From: Nocardioides perillae
GTDB taxonomy: Bacteria; Actinomycetota; Actinomycetes; Propionibacteriales; Nocardioidaceae
Assembly (NCBI RefSeq): GCF_013409425.1
Contig: NZ_JACCAC010000001.1
Location: forward strand, 1,612,001-1,676,000
Reading direction: 5' to 3'
DNA length: 64,000 nucleotides
Shown here: positions 18,733 to 30,324 of the stretch, piece by piece
Position numbering within the stretch: the first letter of the stretch is position 1
How the letters are laid out: the number at the start of each line of letters is the position of its first letter
Program-made: the position numbers and the translations under genes
Notes under the pieces: generated by a model
Database searches by the model: none
Told to the model about the DNA's origin: nothing
Seen by the model: the letters and a program-made list of their open reading frames with translations, nothing else

Positions 18733-19646
18733 GCGGCGCGTCCGTCGCGGTGGTGGTGGTCACCTACGACCGGTGCGAGCTGCTCGGGGGCATGCTCGAC
18801 GGCCTCGCGGCGCTCACCACCCCGCCCGCCGCGGTCTACGTCGTCGACAACGCGAGCTCCGACGGCACGGCCGCGCTGCTGGCCGAGCGCGCGGCGCGCG
18901 GCGACCTGCCGCTGCGCGTGGTGCGCGCCCCTGCGAACCTCGGCGGGGCCGGCGGCTTCCACCTCGGCCTGCGCACTGCCCACCGCGACGGCCACGACCT
19001 CTTCTGGCTCATGGACGACGACGTCGTGCCGGCGCCCGACTGCCTCGAGCGGCTCCTCGAGCACGCCGACGAGGCCGACGGCTTCGTGGCCGTGCGCGAG
19101 GACCGCGAGGGGCGGCTGGTCGAGAAGGCCGCGCTCGACTTCGACCTGCGCAACCCCCTCGCGCTGCGACCGAAGCGGGCCACCGTCGACTCGGCGTACG
19201 CCGTGCGGGCCGACATGCCCGCGACCGTCGAGGTCCAGAACGTCGCCTTCGAGGGCTTCCTCGTCCACCGCCGCGTCGTCGACCGGGTGGGCCTGCCGGA
19301 CCCCTCGTTCTTCATCTTCTACGACGACGTCGACTTCGCGCTGCGCGCCCGCCGCGACGGGGCGCGGATCGTGGCGGTGCGCGACGCCGTGCTGGTGCGC
19401 CAGCTGGCCTTCGACCAGCAGCACGACCTGGCGGGGTGGAAGGGGTTCTACATGTACCGCAACCTCTTCGTCGTCCACCTGCGCTACGGCGAGAACGTGC
19501 TGGTGCGCCTCAAGCCGTGGCTGCTCGTGCTGGCGGTCGTGCTGCTCAGCCCGGTGCGGGGCGGGCCGGGCGAGGCGCGCAACGTGATCCGGGCCATGGC
19601 CTCGGCGCGCGGGATGCGTCGCCCGCCGCCGACGTCCGTAGACTGA
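18729..19646 (+). CDS. Second GlfT1-related GT2 glycosyltransferase
   Basis: A 305-residue paralogue-like neighbour of the preceding gene: VVDNASSDGTAALL, NLGGAGGFHLGL and MDDDVVPAPDCL carry the sugar-nucleotide and metal sites, and FFIFYDDVDFALRARRDGA the acceptor Asp region. The central part (FDLRNPLALRPKRATVDSAY) differs from the first gene, so it probably uses another acceptor. A hydrophobic stretch (PWLLVLAVVLLSP, about residue 258) may bind the membrane. GTGA overlap with the upstream gene suggests co-translation. Its function within galactan or another rhamno/galacto-polymer is inferred only. Confidence 0.78.
   Translation: MSGASVAVVVVTYDRCELLGGMLDGLAALTTPPAAVYVVDNASSDGTAALLAERAARGDLPLRVVRAPANLGGAGGFHLGLRTAHRDGHDLFWLMDDDVVPAPDCLERLLEHADEADGFVAVREDREGRLVEKAALDFDLRNPLALRPKRATVDSAYAVRADMPATVEVQNVAFEGFLVHRRVVDRVGLPDPSFFIFYDDVDFALRARRDGARIVAVRDAVLVRQLAFDQQHDLAGWKGFYMYRNLFVVHLRYGENVLVRLKPWLLVLAVVLLSPVRGGPGEARNVIRAMASARGMRRPPPTSVD
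19639..19644 (+). promoter_or_regulatory. Putative -10 (TAGACT), leaderless glf
   Basis: TAGACT, overlapping the end of the upstream glycosyltransferase gene, ends 8 nt before the GTG at 19653. Confidence 0.5.
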
Positions 19647-22853
<3,207 letters not shown>

Positions 22854-22861
<8 letters not shown>

Positions 22862-23726
22862 GGCCGCCCTCCCGCCGCTCTCGCCCCCTGCGGCGACCAG
22901 CGGTCTGCTCGAGGTCGTGCGCCGCCGCTACCTGCTGCGGTTGCTGGTGCGGCGCGCGATCGACTCGCGCTACCAGGGCACGGCGCTGGGCTGGACGTGG
23001 AGCTACCTGCAGCCGTTCGTGCGGTTCTGCATGTTCTACTTCCTCTTCCAGGTCTTCATCGGCCGCGGCAGCGGCGTCGAGAACTTCGCCATCCACCTCT
23101 TCTCGGGGATGGTCCTGGTGCACTTCTTCACCGAGACCTTCAACGGTGGCACGAAGTCGCTCGTCAGCAACCGCGGGCTGATCGTCAAGCTGCCGATGCC
23201 GCGCGAGCTCTTCCCCGTGTCCTCGATGCTGGTGGCGCTGTGGCACACCGGCCCGATGCTGGTGATCCTCACCGTCGCCAGCGCGCTGGCGGGGTGGCGA
23301 CCCGACCCGGTCGGGCTGCTCGCGGGCCTCATGGGCTTCGCGCTCATCGGCGTGCTGGGCCTGGCGCTCTCCCTCTTCTTCAGCGTCGCCAACGTCTTCT
23401 TCCGCGACTTCGGGAAGGTCGTGCAGACGCTGACGCAGTTCACCACCTTCAGCGTGCCGATGATCTACCCCTTCACCTTCGTCGAGCAGCGCTTCGGCGC
23501 GGCCGCCGAGTACTACCTGCTCAACCCCGTCGCCGAGGCGGTGCTGCTGATCCAGCGGTGCTTCTGGACCGGCACCAACAGCGACCCGAGCACCGCCGTC
23601 GACGTGCACCTGCCGGACGACCTCTTCGCCCGCGGCGGGATCATGCTCGGGGTCAGCGCGCTGCTGCTGCTGCTCGCGCAGCTGTGGTTCATGCGCTACG
23701 AGAAGCAGGTCCCGGAGCGCCTGTGA
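22854..23726 (+). CDS. ABC-2 type permease, Wzm-like polysaccharide exporter
   Basis: A 290-residue ABC-2 permease with about six membrane helices. The N-terminal amphipathic RYLLRLLVRRAIDSRYQGTALGWTWSYLQP is typical of Wzm/TagG-type exporters, and GLIVKLPMPRELFPVSSM precedes the third helix pair. With the next gene it forms a transporter that flips lipid-linked galactan in mycobacteria (Rv3783/Rv3781 type). The ATG at 22854 overlaps the glfT2 3' end by 8 bp, so it is translationally coupled. Confidence 0.9.
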
Positions 23727-24487
23727 CCACCTACATCGAGGTGGAGCACGCCACCAAGTCCTTCCGCATGCAGTACCACAAGTCCCTCAAGCAGATCGCG
23801 CTCGCGCGGGCCCGGGGGATGAAGACGCACGACCGCTTCGCCGCGGTCGACGACGTGTCGTTCACCGTCGAGGGCGGCGAGTCGATCGGCGTCATGGGCC
23901 TCAACGGCTCGGGCAAGTCGACGCTGCTCAAGCTCATCAGCGGCGTGATGGTGCCCGACAGCGGCACTGTGCTCACGCGCGGCCGGATCGCCGGGCTCAT
24001 CGCCACGGGGGCGGGCTTCCAGCCGCAGCTCAGCGGGCGCGACAACCTCTGGCTCAACGCCGCGATCCTGGGGATGTCCGAGGCCGAGACGCGCCGCAAG
24101 CTCGACGACATCGTGGAGTTCGCCGACCTCGGCAAGTTCCTCGACACCCCGGTGACCTACTACAGCTCCGGGATGCGGGCCCGTCTCGGCTTCGCCGTCG
24201 CGATCCACGTCGACTCCGACATCTTCATCGCCGACGAGGCGCTGGCGGTCGGCGACCGGCCGTTCAAGCGCAAGTGCAAGGCCAAGATGCGCGAGCTGCG
24301 CGAGAGCGGCACGACGATCTTCTTCGTCAGCCACGCCGCGGGTGCGGTGCGGGAGATGTGCGACCGGGTCCTCGTGCTGGAGAAGGGCCGGCTGACCTAC
24401 GACGGCGACGTCGAGGGCGGCATCAAGCACCTGCACTACGACGAGGGCGACGACGGCGACGACGACGAGCTCGAGGGCGGCGACTGA
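23723..24487 (+). CDS. ABC transporter ATPase, Wzt-like polysaccharide exporter
   Basis: A 254-residue ATPase of the RfbB/TagH group: Walker A GLNGSGKST (residue about 60), Q-loop in GAGFQPQLSGRDNLW, signature YYSSGMRARLGFA, Walker B IFIADEAL and the switch His in FVSHAAGAV. It lacks the C-terminal carbohydrate-binding domain of long Wzt proteins, as mycobacterial RfbE does. The tail is a run of Asp/Glu/Gly. The GTG overlaps the permease stop by 4 bp. It ends the galactan transcription unit; a weak hairpin follows. Confidence 0.92.
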   Translation: MTTYIEVEHATKSFRMQYHKSLKQIALARARGMKTHDRFAAVDDVSFTVEGGESIGVMGLNGSGKSTLLKLISGVMVPDSGTVLTRGRIAGLIATGAGFQPQLSGRDNLWLNAAILGMSEAETRRKLDDIVEFADLGKFLDTPVTYYSSGMRARLGFAVAIHVDSDIFIADEALAVGDRPFKRKCKAKMRELRESGTTIFFVSHAAGAVREMCDRVLVLEKGRLTYDGDVEGGIKHLHYDEGDDGDDDELEGGD

Positions 24488-24500
24488 TCCAGCGGGCCGG

Positions 24501-24514
24501 GCGGTCTGGACCGC
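24501..24514 (+). terminator. Weak hairpin after the Wzt-like gene
   Basis: GCGGTC-TG-GACCGC can form a 6-bp stem with a tiny loop 14 nt after the stop. There is no U-tract, so termination is only suggested. Confidence 0.3.
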
Positions 24515-24588
24515 GCGGAGGTCTCAGGGTGCCGGGTCGGCGGCCGATGGGCAGAAAGTGCGGGGCTCTCGGCGTGTCGACTGGAAAT

Positions 24589-24600
24589 TACAGCGTTGTA
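24589..24600. promoter_or_regulatory. AT-richer palindrome upstream of the amidase gene
   Basis: TACA-GCGT-TGTA, an inverted repeat with a 4-nt centre, sits in the least GC-rich patch of this 200-bp intergenic region, about 90 bp before the ATG at 24690. Two copies of CGTGTGAC follow at 24625-24632 and 24652-24659. This may be the promoter/operator zone of the amidase; no factor is identified. Confidence 0.3.
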
Positions 24601-24689
24601 GTTGCTCACTTCCCCTTCCCGGGCCGTGTGACGGGTGTGAAGATCGGGACTCGTGTGACTCCCTTCCCCACGCACACTGGAGCATCCGC

Positions 24690-27545
24690 ATGCGTTCCCG
24701 CGCCTCTCAGCCCCACCGACCGACGGACCACCCGACCGCGCTGAGCGCCGGTCGGTCGCGGTTCGTCACCGCGACCCAGCAGGGCCTCGCGCTCGCGGTG
24801 GTGCTGGCCGTGCTCGCGCCGGCGGCGAGCGTGCTGTCGCTCGAGGTCGTCGGCACGGTGCCCGGCACCGCCCCGGCCACGGTGCCGACCGTGCCGGCCA
24901 CCGCCCCTGCCGCTCCCGCCGCGCCGGCCGCCGAGCCGACAGCGCAGGTGGAGCAGGAGGAGGTCGAGGCGGTCGTCCGCGAGGTGCAGGTGACGCCCGA
25001 CGACGAGCCCGGCCAGCCCGCCGAGCCCGAGCAGTCGCCCGAGCAGTCGCCCGAGCCGCCCGCCCAGCCGGTCGAGCCCGAGCGCGTCGTGTCCGCGCCC
25101 GAGACCGTCGAGGGCTACGGCACGGTCGGCGTCACCTGGGATCCCGCGGAGCAGCTCGAGGAGGAGGACCTCACCGTCGAGGTGCGCACCCGCGACGCCG
25201 CGGGGGAGTGGACCGGGTGGACGGCGCTGGAGTACCACGACGAGCACGGCCCGACGCCCGGCACGCCCGAGGCGGCGAACGCGCGACCCGGCACCGAGCC
25301 CCTGGTGGTCGGCGCCGTCGAGGACGTGCAGGTGCGCGCCTCCGGCGAGGTCCCCGACGACCTGCGCCTCGCGGTGATCGAGCCCGGTGAGTCGGAGGGC
25401 ACGGTGGAGGAGGCCCCGGCGCTCGACACCGGCGCCGTCGCGGCGCCCGCGCCCGGCAGCGAGGACGCGATCGTGCTGCAGGCCGGCCAGACCGCCCCGC
25501 GGCCGCAGATCTTCTCCCGCGCGCAGTGGGGGGCCGACGAGCGGATGCGCAGCGGCAGCCCGAGCTACGGCACGATCAGCGGCGGCTTCGTCCACCACAC
25601 GGTGAACGCCAACGACTACACCCGCGCCGAGGTGCCGGGGATCATCCGCAGCATCTACGCCTACCACACCCGCTCGCGCGGCTGGAGCGACGTCGGCTAC
25701 AACTTCCTCGTCGACCGCTTCGGCCGGATCTGGGAGGGGCGCGCAGGCGGCGTCTCGCGCCCGGTCATCGGGGCGCACACCCTGAACTACAACGGCGACT
25801 CCTTCGCCGGCTCCGCGATCGGCAACTTCGACGTCGTGCGGCCCAGCGACGCCGTGCTGCAGGCCTTCGGCTCGCTGATGGCGTGGAAGCTCAGCCTCCA
25901 CGGCGTCGACCCGCAGGACCGGTCGGTGAGCATCAACGGGCGCACCTTCCAGGCGATCAACGGCCACCGCGACGCGGGCTCCACCGCCTGCCCGGGCCGC
26001 TACCTCTACGAGCGGCTCGGCACGATCCGCACCTACGCCGGCCGGGCGATGACCGGCGAGCCCGCGCCGACCCCGACCCCCACCCCGACGCCGACGCCGA
26101 CCCCCGAGCCGGAGCCGGAGCCGACCCCGCCGCCCACCCCCACCGTCACCCCCAGCCAGGTCGACTCCGACCTCGCCGGCACGGCGTACCCGGACCTCGT
26201 GGTGCGGCGTGCGGAGGACGGTCGCGGCATGGTGCTGCCGACCGGTGGCCTGGTGTCCTTCGGCGGCTCCGCGGTGCTGAGCCGCAGCGGCTGGTCGGGC
26301 CGCACCGCGCTGGCCGCGCCCGACCTCACCGGCGACGGTCGCGTGGACCTCGTCTCCTTCGCCGCGAGCGGTGCGGCGCAGGTGCGCCGCGGTCTGCCGC
26401 GCGGTGGCTTCGGCGCCCTCTGGCGCGTCGTCCCGGGCACGCGGGGCCACCAGCTGGTGACGCCGGTCGGTGACGTCGACGGGGACGGTCGGGGAGACCT
26501 GGTCGCCCGCCACCGCGGGAGGCTCGTGACCTTCCGCCAGGTCGCGACCGGCACCTTCCGAGCCCGCGCCCTGCCCGTGGGTGCACGGGGCTACTCCCAG
26601 CTCGCCGCGGCCGGCGACGTCACGGGCGACGGCCGCCCCGACCTGTGGGCCCGCGGCGCCTCGGGCAAGCTCTTCCTGCACCGCGGCCTGGGTGCCGGGC
26701 GGTTCGCGACCCGGGTGGCCGTCGCGGGCGCGACGACCACCTACACCCGTGTCGTCGGCGGTCTCGACCACACCGGTGACGGGCTCCCGGACCTCGTCGG
26801 CCAGCGCTCCGACGGCAGCCTCGACCTGCTCCCCGTGCGCCCCGGCGGCGCGCTGGGCCCCGCCGCCGGCCCGGTCCGCGGCCCGGCGTCGCTGTCCTCG
26901 CTCTCGGGCGCGGGGCAGCTCACGGGCGGGCCGGCCCCCGACCTGCTGGCGGTGCGCTCCGACGGTGCCCTCGTCGCGCTGCCCAACCGCGGCACCTTCG
27001 ACCTCGGGCGCCCGGTGGACACCGGCCAGTCCTTCGACGCCGGTGACCTCGTCCTCAACGCCGGCGACTTCACCGGCGACGGCCACGGCGACGTGCTGCT
27101 GCGGCGCAAGGTCGGCACGCTGTGGCTCTACCGCGGTGACGGCACCGGGCGCCTCGCCGACCCGGTCTGGGTGGGCGGCAAGGGCAACTTCGCCGGCGCC
27201 ACCGAGCTGCGGGCGACCGGCGACGTGAGCGGCGACGGGCTGCCCGACGTGATCGGCCGCACGTCGGCCGGCCAGCTGACCGTCTGGCCGGGCGCCGGGG
27301 CGAAGGCGCTCGGCAAGGGCTACGCCGTGAAGGTGGCGGGCGGGTCCGGGTCGGGCGCGGGGAACCCCGCGGCCCGCACCGGCTACGACCTCGTCGTCGC
27401 CGTCAGCGACCTGCAGCGGCGCGGCCCGGCCGACCTGGTGGTGCGCGACGCGGCCGGAGCCCTCTTCCGCCTCGACGGCACCGCGTCCGGCTACGCCGCG
27501 CCGCGCTACCTCGGCGACGCGCCGGGCTACGACCTGGGCGGCTGA
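24690..27545 (+). CDS. Secreted N-acetylmuramoyl-L-alanine amidase with VCBS/FG-GAP repeats
   Basis: A 951-residue exported protein. A signal segment (about residues 29-52) is followed by a Pro/Ala/Glu-rich linker, an unnamed beta-like region (about 130-245), then an amidase_2/PGRP domain (about 275-440) beginning FSRAQWGADE, with zinc ligands expected at FVHHTVN (about 300), the GHRDAGSTACPG His and Cys (about 425). A PT/PE repeat linker (about 452-480) leads to about eight FG-GAP/VCBS propeller repeats with D-x-D/N-G-D-G calcium motifs (DLTGDGRVDL, DVDGDGRGDL, DVTGDGRPDL). It should cleave the amide between MurNAc and stem peptide; the propeller probably binds the wall or matrix. Confidence 0.93.
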   Translation: MRSRASQPHRPTDHPTALSAGRSRFVTATQQGLALAVVLAVLAPAASVLSLEVVGTVPGTAPATVPTVPATAPAAPAAPAAEPTAQVEQEEVEAVVREVQVTPDDEPGQPAEPEQSPEQSPEPPAQPVEPERVVSAPETVEGYGTVGVTWDPAEQLEEEDLTVEVRTRDAAGEWTGWTALEYHDEHGPTPGTPEAANARPGTEPLVVGAVEDVQVRASGEVPDDLRLAVIEPGESEGTVEEAPALDTGAVAAPAPGSEDAIVLQAGQTAPRPQIFSRAQWGADERMRSGSPSYGTISGGFVHHTVNANDYTRAEVPGIIRSIYAYHTRSRGWSDVGYNFLVDRFGRIWEGRAGGVSRPVIGAHTLNYNGDSFAGSAIGNFDVVRPSDAVLQAFGSLMAWKLSLHGVDPQDRSVSINGRTFQAINGHRDAGSTACPGRYLYERLGTIRTYAGRAMTGEPAPTPTPTPTPTPTPEPEPEPTPPPTPTVTPSQVDSDLAGTAYPDLVVRRAEDGRGMVLPTGGLVSFGGSAVLSRSGWSGRTALAAPDLTGDGRVDLVSFAASGAAQVRRGLPRGGFGALWRVVPGTRGHQLVTPVGDVDGDGRGDLVARHRGRLVTFRQVATGTFRARALPVGARGYSQLAAAGDVTGDGRPDLWARGASGKLFLHRGLGAGRFATRVAVAGATTTYTRVVGGLDHTGDGLPDLVGQRSDGSLDLLPVRPGGALGPAAGPVRGPASLSSLSGAGQLTGGPAPDLLAVRSDGALVALPNRGTFDLGRPVDTGQSFDAGDLVLNAGDFTGDGHGDVLLRRKVGTLWLYRGDGTGRLADPVWVGGKGNFAGATELRATGDVSGDGLPDVIGRTSAGQLTVWPGAGAKALGKGYAVKVAGGSGSGAGNPAARTGYDLVVAVSDLQRRGPADLVVRDAAGALFRLDGTASGYAAPRYLGDAPGYDLGG

Positions 27546-28321
27546 CCCGCGCGGGCGGTGGCCCGCTCCTGGGCGGCGAGGGCGTCGAGCCGGGCCTGGT
27601 CGGCGCCCGCCACGAGCACGAGCGAGCCGCCCTTCACCAGCGACTCGGTGAAGCACGGCAGGCCGCGGGGGGACGCCGGCGGCTCGTCGCTCAGCAGCCG
27701 CCCGCCGTCGCCCAGCAGGGTGCCGGCGGAGGCCTGCCGCCACAGCTCGGCCTGGGTGGTGCCCGGCAGGGCCTCGTCGTCGCCGGTCGGCGGGTCCCAC
27801 GGCACGAAGGCGTCGGGCTGCGCCCACACCTCGGCGCCGAAGTCGCGCACCCCGTCGCCCGGCGGCTCGGGGAAGCGCACCCCGAGCGGGAGCAGCGCCG
27901 AGGCCACCACCGGCAGCCGCCGGGCCTCCGCGCGCCAGCGCTCGAGCCCCGCGGGGCCGCACACGACGGCGTCGGGCGCCCCCACGGCGGCGTCGGTGGC
28001 GTCGGCGCCGTCGGTGGCGTCGGCGAGCTCGGCGACCAGCCCGACGCTCCAGGCGGCCCCGAGGAAGACCGGGGCCAGCCAGTGCGTCGGCAGCTCGATG
28101 CGCAGCCGGCGCCCCCGCTCCAGGTCGCACTCCTCGACCAGCAGGGAGGCGGTCTTCGCGACCCAGTTGGCGTAGGTGGTCACCGAGAGCTCGACGCGCT
28201 CGCCGCTCGCCTCGTCGTACGCCGTGACGAGCGGTCGGCCCGCGTCACCGCGCAGCAGGTCGGCGAGGAGCTCGGCGAAGGTGGCGGGGGTGGTCGACGG
28301 CGGGGTGGCGGGGGAGGTCAC
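27527..28321 (-). CDS. TIGR03089 family protein (truncated acyl-adenylating-like)
   Basis: A 264-residue protein resembling the N-terminal part of acyl-CoA synthetases and matching the actinobacterial TIGR03089 family: LVTAYDEASGERVELSVTTYANWVAKTASLL at the start and an ELPTHWLAPVFLGAAWSVG strand later. The adenylate-forming core motif is not visible, so enzymatic activity is doubtful. It overlaps the amidase by 19 bp at the 3' ends and is divergent from manC, where the two -10 elements overlap. Family function is unknown. Confidence 0.82.
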   Translation of the reverse strand: MTSPATPPSTTPATFAELLADLLRGDAGRPLVTAYDEASGERVELSVTTYANWVAKTASLLVEECDLERGRRLRIELPTHWLAPVFLGAAWSVGLVAELADATDGADATDAAVGAPDAVVCGPAGLERWRAEARRLPVVASALLPLGVRFPEPPGDGVRDFGAEVWAQPDAFVPWDPPTGDDEALPGTTQAELWRQASAGTLLGDGGRLLSDEPPASPRGLPCFTESLVKGGSLVLVAGADQARLDALAAQERATARAGQPPRS

Positions 28322-28327
28322 CGCACC

Positions 28328-28337
28328 ACCCTAGGCT
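28328..28337. promoter_or_regulatory. Overlapping divergent leaderless -10 elements (TIGR03089 / manC)
   Basis: Reverse TAGGGT (28333-28328) lies 6 nt from the GTG at 28321. Forward TAGGCT (28332-28337) lies 7 nt from the manC ATG at 28345. The two share the TA at 28332-28333, as in the maf/MFS region. Confidence 0.6.
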
Positions 28338-28344
28338 CGGGGCC

Positions 28345-29517
28345 ATGCCTGACCGCCCCCTCGACGGCCATCCCGACGGCGACCCCGACCGTGACCCCGA
28401 CGGCGACCCCGACGGCCCGCTGCCGCACCTCCACGCCGTCGTGCCGGCCGGCGGCGCCGGGACCCGGCTGTGGCCGCTCTCGCGGCGCGCCGCCCCGAAG
28501 TTCCTGCTCGACCTCACCGGCAGCGGACGCACGCTGCTGCAGGCCACGGTCGACCGGCTCGCACCGCTGGTCGAGGACCGCGTGCTCGTCGTGACGGGCC
28601 GGGCGCACGAGGCCGCGGTGCGGGAGCAGCTGCCGGGGCTGCCCCCGGGTGCCGTCGTCGCGGAGCCGTCGGCCCGCGACTCCATGGCCGCGATCGGGCT
28701 GGCCGCGGCCCTGCTCGAGCGCCGCGACCCCGACGCGGTGATGGGCTCCTTCGCCGCCGACCACGTCATCACCGAGCCCGACGCCTTCCGCCGCTGCGTG
28801 CGCGACGCGGTCGCGGTCGCCGAGGAGGGCTGGCTCGTGACGCTCGGCATCGCCCCCAGCCACCCCGCCACCGGCTTCGGCTACGTCGAGGTCGGCGAGC
28901 CGCTCGGCTCGGGCGCTCCCGGGCGCCACGCGGTGGCCTTCGTCGAGAAGCCGCCGCTGGAGTTGGCGCGCGGCTACGTCGCCGGCGGGCGCCACCGGTG
29001 GAACGCCGGCATGTTCGTCGTGCGCCCCGGCGTGCTGCTCGACCTGCTCGCCGACTCCGACCCCGGCTTCGCCCGCGACCTGCGGGCGGTCGCCGCCGGG
29101 ATCGAGGCCGGCGACGACGAGGTGCTCGAGCGCGCCTGGCCCGACCTGCCGAGGATCGCGCTCGACCACGCGGTCGCCGAGCCCGCGGCCGCCGCCGGGC
29201 GGGTCGCGGTCGTGCCGGGGGCGTTCCCCTGGGACGACGTGGGCGACGTCGACTCACTCGCCACCCTGCTGGGCGCCGGCGACGTCGAGCCCGGCGCCGG
29301 CCCGGTCGTGCTGGGCGACGCCGCGCTCGTGCGGGCCGTCGAGGCCTCGGGCCTCGTGGTGCCCGGCTCAGGCCGCACCGTCGCCGTCGTGGGCCTCGAC
29401 GACGTGGTCGTCGTGGACACCCCCGACGCGGTGCTGGTGACCTCCCGCGCCCGTGCCCAGCAGGTCAAGGCCGTCGTCGACGCCCTGCGCGCGGCCGGGC
29501 GCGACGACCTGACCTGA
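28345..29517 (+). CDS. manC: Mannose-1-phosphate guanylyltransferase
   Basis: A 390-residue nucleotidyltransferase making GDP-mannose from mannose-1-phosphate and GTP. VVPAGGAGTRLWPLSRRAAPKFLLDL (about residues 32-57) is the signature loop and the FVEKP element (about 200) contacts the sugar. The first 28 residues are a family-foreign extension of GDPD/RDPD-type repeats encoded by near-identical 12-nt units; the conserved domain starts at HLHAVV. It lies near manB (phosphomannomutase) and the LCP/galactan block, so GDP-mannose is needed for envelope glycans. The type II isomerase half is absent. Confidence 0.93.
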   Translation: MPDRPLDGHPDGDPDRDPDGDPDGPLPHLHAVVPAGGAGTRLWPLSRRAAPKFLLDLTGSGRTLLQATVDRLAPLVEDRVLVVTGRAHEAAVREQLPGLPPGAVVAEPSARDSMAAIGLAAALLERRDPDAVMGSFAADHVITEPDAFRRCVRDAVAVAEEGWLVTLGIAPSHPATGFGYVEVGEPLGSGAPGRHAVAFVEKPPLELARGYVAGGRHRWNAGMFVVRPGVLLDLLADSDPGFARDLRAVAAGIEAGDDEVLERAWPDLPRIALDHAVAEPAAAAGRVAVVPGAFPWDDVGDVDSLATLLGAGDVEPGAGPVVLGDAALVRAVEASGLVVPGSGRTVAVVGLDDVVVVDTPDAVLVTSRARAQQVKAVVDALRAAGRDDLT

Positions 29518-29520
29518 GGG

Positions 29521-30276
29521 TCAGCCGGCGTTGGGCTCGGGGGAGTCGGTGTAGGGGTACTCGTCCATGAACGCCTCGAGGGCCTCGCCGCTCGGCGCCG
29601 AGCAGTACTGCGTGACGCCGACCTGACCGCCCTCGGAGCCGTCGCCGACCGACCAGTGCGTGAAGGCGACGTGCTGGCCCTCGGGGAACGCGGCGCCGTC
29701 CTCCTCGGTCCAGGGCGCGGCCTTGAACTTGAGGCGGAAGTTGGTGTCGTCGCCCTCGAACTTCTCGGCGATCGCGCGCACCTGGCTGAGCATCTCGGCG
29801 TCGTTGGCGGCGGTCTCGTCGTACCACATCACGGTGTAGCCGTGCTCGAGGTTGTGCACGAGGTAGCCGAGCTCCGGACGGTCGGAGCCGTAGAACTTGC
29901 GCGAGATCGGCTCCCACGTGGGGTAGTGACGACCGGTCGCGGGCGGGGCGTCGGCGTAGGTGAGCGGCGTGCCCTCCGCGACGTGCTCCTGGTTGCCGGT
30001 GGCCGGCTTGGTGGTGATCTCCTGGCAGACGCTCGCGGGGGCGCCGATCGAGGCCAGCTCGATCTCCTCGAACTGGCGCAGGTCCCACCAGTCCTTGATC
30101 GGCCGGTAGGCCGCAGCGCCGATGATGAGCAGCGCGACCACGACGCAGACGCCGACGATCATGAAGTTGCGGCGACGGTCGGCCTTGCGCGTCTGGGAGC
30201 GCATCTGCTCCACGACGGCGCGACGGTCGGTGCCCCCGCCGGTGCTCGACTTGGGGGACTTGGGCTTCTTGGCCAC
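29521..30276 (-). CDS. DUF3105 family membrane-anchored protein
   Basis: A 251-residue protein: a basic N-terminus, one transmembrane helix (about residues 39-59), then an external DUF3105 domain. Family features are SRKFYGSDRPELGYLVHNLEHGYTVMWY (NLEHG, with conserved His and Glu) and PEGQHVAFTHWSVG. Function is unknown; the His/Glu pattern suggests metal binding. GAGGAAG precedes the GTG at 30276. It converges on manC with a 3-bp gap. Confidence 0.9.
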   Translation of the reverse strand: MAKKPKSPKSSTGGGTDRRAVVEQMRSQTRKADRRRNFMIVGVCVVVALLIIGAAAYRPIKDWWDLRQFEEIELASIGAPASVCQEITTKPATGNQEHVAEGTPLTYADAPPATGRHYPTWEPISRKFYGSDRPELGYLVHNLEHGYTVMWYDETAANDAEMLSQVRAIAEKFEGDDTNFRLKFKAAPWTEEDGAAFPEGQHVAFTHWSVGDGSEGGQVGVTQYCSAPSGEALEAFMDEYPYTDSPEPNAG

Positions 30277-30324
30277 GGGGGTCTTCCTCGCAGGGTTCTC
30301 GTCGCGGGTGCGTCGGGCCCGAGT

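Noticed and set aside
24590-24680. MtrA binding site upstream of the amidase gene
   Set aside because: MtrA controls amidases in relatives, but I could not match a GTAAC-type direct repeat here. Only a short palindrome and two CGTGTGAC copies are present, so no assignment was made.
26069-26160. Protein-level PT/PE repeats as a CRISPR-like or mobile repeat
   Set aside because: The DNA repeat is a short in-frame Pro-Thr linker between the amidase and propeller domains, common in secreted actinobacterial proteins.
24606-28130. An 1174-codon reverse frame opposite the amidase
   Set aside because: Composition mirrors the forward gene, there are no domain motifs, and it overlaps a convincing secreted amidase and the TIGR03089 gene.
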